Source: Theocolax elegans
Lineage: Eukaryota; Arthropoda; Insecta; Hymenoptera; Cerocephalidae
Assembly (NCBI GenBank): GCA_026168455.1
Contig: CM047430.1
Location: 70,285,044-70,349,043, forward strand
DNA: 64,000 bases
Direction: 5' to 3'
The notes below the pieces were generated by a model, which did not search any database, was not told where the DNA came from, and worked only from the letters and a program-made list of their open reading frames with translations. Shown piece after piece: positions 60,589 to 64,000 of this stretch (position 1 is the first letter of the stretch; every line of letters begins with the position of its first letter). A program made the position numbers and the translations under genes.

Positions 60589-60862
60589 GTAATAAACGTA
60601 CCCCACCTACGTGTACCCGTGTGTGTGCACAGTGTGCATGGTCCACCCCGCGCACCTTACCTCCCACCCCCCCCCCTTCCCCCGCCGCTCCTCCTCCCTT
60701 CCCGGTCTATGTACCCGAGCGAGCTGAAAGATCGGTACCTCGCTACTTATCCTCATTTATGCAAATCCTTGTCCCCCCATCCGTTTCTGACGAATCTAAT
60801 TCTCGCGTTTTCTGACGCTGATAATCACGGGGATACCGGGGGGCGGAGGGGGGAGGGGGAGA

Positions 60863-61441
60863 GATACTAACTTTATCTAGAATTCATTTATTTCATTTTT
60901 TTAGGGGGGCTTTTACGTGTATGCGTACCTTGGTCCTGAATTGATTAATGATAATTGTGATGGTTATAATTCGGTTGTTTTATGTTTTTGTGTCAGGTAT
61001 AGATTAGATATAGAATTTTCGTACTTGCGCTGCACGATATAAGTCGATAAAGAATTAATTATGCAATGGTAAAATAGATGGTTTCATGAAAAATTTATAA
61101 ATAAACAATGATAACATTATTTCGTTGTAATTTAGTATTCTAACTTGTATTAATTTAGTGACGGAATCAAATGTTACATTTATCTATCAACTGTGTCCGG
61201 TATAAAAATATATCGCATCATAAAATCCTATACCTATATATAAGTGAGGTATACTTTGCCTCGTAAAAATTGCATCACGCGATACGTGGGAAATCCCATT
61301 ACAAATTCACCATCCTATAGTTTTCGAAATTACAGTTTATCGTTACAAATTCTATAGATATTCAGTAAGCCAAACGGTCTATTACTATAAAAAAGAAGGT
61401 TGCAATCTATTGCTAAAATGATATATCCAACTAACATCACC
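60863..61441. other. AT-rich intergenic DNA
   Basis: No gene or repeat seen. Confidence 0.5.
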
Positions 61442-61463
61442 TATATATATATATATATATATA
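61442..61463. repeat. (TA)n microsatellite
   Basis: About ten TA units. Confidence 0.95.
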
Positions 61464-61800
61464 ATTATAAATAACGTATAATTGATTTCATAATACAATT
61501 TATGTAAGAGTCTCAAAAAAAATTAAACTTCTCAAACGAGAGGTCAACCAAGAAGTAATATAAACGTATATAGAATACCTACAACGTCTTTATTTCAAAC
61601 GCGTGAACGAAGATAAAGAAAAATAGCGCTAACGCACTAAAACAAATGATAATTAATAAATGCAGTGTAGATTTAAAAAGTATAATAAACAGTATGGAAA
61701 ATATAAATGAAAAAAAATAATAAAAAGTGTCGGGAAAAGCGTTGGCGTCTTGTTCGTTCGTAGAGTTTTCGCATCCTATTGTAGCCTGTATAGGGAGGAA

Positions 61801-61985
61801 TTAATTACCTACGGGTAGGAAGCCTCGCAAAGCGCTTTGATGTCCAGCGAGCTTCCGGCTGCACGTAAGGTCCAAGGTAATCGACTTTGTTCTCCCAGGA
61901 GTTATGTCTTGTACCCCAGCCATCCAAGCCTTAATTACTCCAGTCAATCGACTAAGAAGCTTCCTTCTAGACCAATGAAAACGCA
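61801..61985 (-). other. Candidate exon or structured non-coding patch
   Basis: A 185-base patch of balanced composition in AT-rich DNA. On the minus strand one frame is open throughout, 61 codons from a Met codon, and the other two have early stops. The minus strand has TTATTTGTTCAAG just before the open stretch and CCCGTAGGTAATT at its end, so an acceptor-like and a donor-like word bracket it. The protein (with AWMAGVQDITPGRTKS in the middle) resembles nothing I know. Alternatives are a regulatory element or a non-coding RNA exon. Confidence 0.25.
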
Positions 61986-63570
61986 CTTGAACAAATAACC
62001 TAACTCTCTCTATATACTGAATTTTTCAGTCATCTATACGTATACATAGATCCGTCTACTTCAATCTTTCGTCTCTTTCACTTTTCCAAAGTGACATTTT
62101 ATTTTTCTGTAGAATTTTTAAAAATAGATTGTACAAATTGCTAATGACCTCCTCGTAACCAACTATTTTTCGGAATGTTTCCTTATCAAACGTAACTTCA
62201 AATTATTTTTATTTTCTCATGAGTAGTGGTTCACATAATCCCTATAGATTCAATTCAATTTTCATGAGATGGACAATAATTAGTTCACATCGCAGTTAGA
62301 ATATTTGCAAAGATACCCTGGTAGAAATATCAGTCTATTTAAAGTAGTCGTATTGCTTAGAAATGGTATAAAAACTAGCCAATTTTAGTTAGCTAATTCG
62401 TTCATTGCTTTTGCGGAAATCTTATTAGAGGTAGTACCGTTTTGTAATATTACCATCAAATTTCTCAAAAAGATTTTCAATCTTTTTTTTAATATTTTCT
62501 TTTATTTTGACTTACTCGATGAAAGACATTTTTATTAGGTTAAAAATAACTTAAATTAGTAAATAGTAATCCTGCAATACGTAAATTGACAACCGTCGAA
62601 TAACAGCAGACTTCATTTTATTAAATAGGAGAAATATTGAGTAAAAAAACACTTTTCCACGTTAGGAAAACACTGACAACATATTTTACCTAATGATATT
62701 CAAGATACCAATATCATACTTCAAAAATAGAATTCATTTTTATCATTTTCTATAAAAATGAGCACTATATATATTATTATATTTTTGTCTGAATAAATTT
62801 TCGACAATATAATTTTCAATCATGTAATAAGTTATAAGTTGAATAATAGCTTATCACACGGCGAATTTTATATTTTAGTTCAAAAAGTAGTTGTATAGCA
62901 ATAATGAGAAAAGCATTTGAATAAATAAATACATTAGCCGATTTTTCGCTCAAACTAAGAAAATAATCTTTTTATTATTTACTAAATGGGATCCTATTTC
63001 TATTAGATTTCCTTAGTATAAAAAGTATATATCTGGAATATATTCCAACTGCGTTTCGAATTTTGTATAAGTAGTAAACTCAAAATATTTTATGCTGATG
63101 AGAAAGAGAATCATTTTATATAAATATTGTTATTATATATTGTACATTTTTTAGAAATAAGAGACATTTGTTATTCAAAATTTTATTAACTGTCAACATA
63201 TATTCGATTATTCAAAATACCAATCCACATTTCTTTGCCAGTGCAATTACGTAGACAAATATAATTTTATTATATTTTACAAACTGAAAAATACTTTAAA
63301 ACGTGATGACTTAAAATTTGAATTTCCCTTTAATAAAAGACAAACATTTATTTTTTTCATCATTTAGTTCGCTTATTGCTTGTGATATAAAATCGAATGT
63401 CTACAAGATTTTAGGTATCTAAATTTTTTATTTACACCTAAAACCAAATCGTACTGCAGTAATAATAAAAAATGTTTAATCGATGTCCAGTTACAATTTA
63501 TATACTCGCAATGAATCAAAAAATGCCAATATACATACATATTGCGTAATATTGCAGTAAATCTTGTGTA
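61986..63570. other. AT-rich intergenic DNA
   Basis: No gene seen. Contains the lone MITE-like terminus CCCTGGTAGAAAT at 62316-62328 without a visible partner. Confidence 0.5.
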
Positions 63571-63602
63571 CGTATATATATATATATATACATACATACA
63601 TA
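63571..63602. repeat. (TA)n(CATA)n microsatellite
   Basis: TA run followed by CATACATACATA. Confidence 0.9.
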
Positions 63603-64000
63603 AAATCATCATAAAATTTGTTTGTCACGTTAAACGGTATATTTAATAAAATCCACGCACATTCATAAAAATGAGTATAATCGGCGAGCAGTATCTCTTC
63701 GCGAATCGAGCCCTATAATTATTCCCATTCTTTCGAAAAGGAAATAAGAGAAAGACGATAAACCGCCTCGCGCATAATGTAACATTTTAGGTATAAATAA
63801 AAAAAAAAGCGAAAGCAAGACGTCATAAAAATGCCGTAATTTGAAAATTCCGTTATTTCGAAAAAAAAAACGAGAAAAAAAAAGGAAATGATTGATGGTT
63901 TGCCGACGGGCAGAGAAAAGGAGATACCAATCGAAAGGTGAAGAGAAAGAAGAGGAGTGTATAGATGAAGATAACGTAATGATACGTCATGGAGTGCAAC
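63603..64000. other. Right edge, A-rich intergenic DNA
   Basis: Mixed, then A- and purine-rich sequence to the window end; no gene seen. Confidence 0.5.

Larger units (their letters stand above)
60360..60862. promoter_or_regulatory. CpG-rich block with CRE palindrome and inverted repeat
   Basis: A GC-rich island contains GCGCAGGCGCA (60431-60441, close to an NRF1-type palindrome), a KLF/Sp-like CCACGCCCA (60451-60459), E-box CACCTG (60573-60578) and TGACGTCA (60581-60588). C-rich (60668-60679) and G-rich (60838-60862) runs border it. Such a mix is typical of promoters or enhancers, but no transcript start can be located. Frames of 96 and 144 codons on the plus strand are Pro/Arg-rich translations of this DNA. 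Confidence 0.35.

Noticed and set aside
61801..61985. Known insect microRNA (CCTACCCGTAGGT resembles part of miR-10/100)
   Set aside because: Only a few bases match and no precursor hairpin is apparent; I found no known insect microRNA seed with a matching arm in the window.

Overview
The window looks like non-coding DNA from an insect nuclear genome. The background is AT-rich, with CpG-rich islands and very many (GA)n/(TC)n, (CA)n, (TA)n and (TATACA)n microsatellites. Together with piggyBac, hAT-type, TA-target and SINE remnants, this style suggests a hymenopteran, perhaps an ant, but that is inference from composition only. I recognise no intact host protein gene, rRNA gene or functional tRNA gene. 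The longest open frames (170 to 208 codons) sit largely in repeats or GC-rich DNA and are about as long as chance predicts for 128 kb of two-strand sequence.

Layout, left half. 1-1609 is AT-rich flank. 1610-5027 is a tandem duplication of a 1.71 kb unit; the roughly 12 differences I found between copies are all single-base indels. 6881-11200 is a second, independent tandem duplication of a 2.17 kb unit. 12201-16573 is a 4.4 kb satellite-like array of a 59-bp monomer (about 74 copies) with several monomer types and higher-order blocks. Pieces of one dispersed repeat family flank it (11866-11965 and 17041-17265); elsewhere those pieces lie nearly side by side (42941-43310). 17300-33500 is a gene desert with microsatellites and GC-rich patches.

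Layout, right half. 33800-37650 is a nest of transposons: a degenerate piggyBac-type transposase (34570-36139) broken by a 319-bp hAT-type MITE with a perfect 8-bp target duplication. Its 3' part was duplicated (644-bp unit), and the second copy was then invaded by a 571-bp foldback element with 28-bp subrepeats. 38000-51400 is desert with CpG-rich, possibly regulatory patches. 51493-51709 is a tRNA-derived SINE with perfect 12-bp target duplications. 56443-59519 holds three terminal-inverted-repeat elements. 60360-60860 is a CpG-rich block with a CRE palindrome and a 10-bp inverted repeat. 61801-61985 is a balanced-composition patch, open in one minus-strand frame, that could be an exon or a non-coding RNA.

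No genes here work together as a pathway. The biology on show is genome dynamics: recent tandem duplication, satellite growth next to a repeat family, and layered transposon insertion whose order can be read from the sequence.
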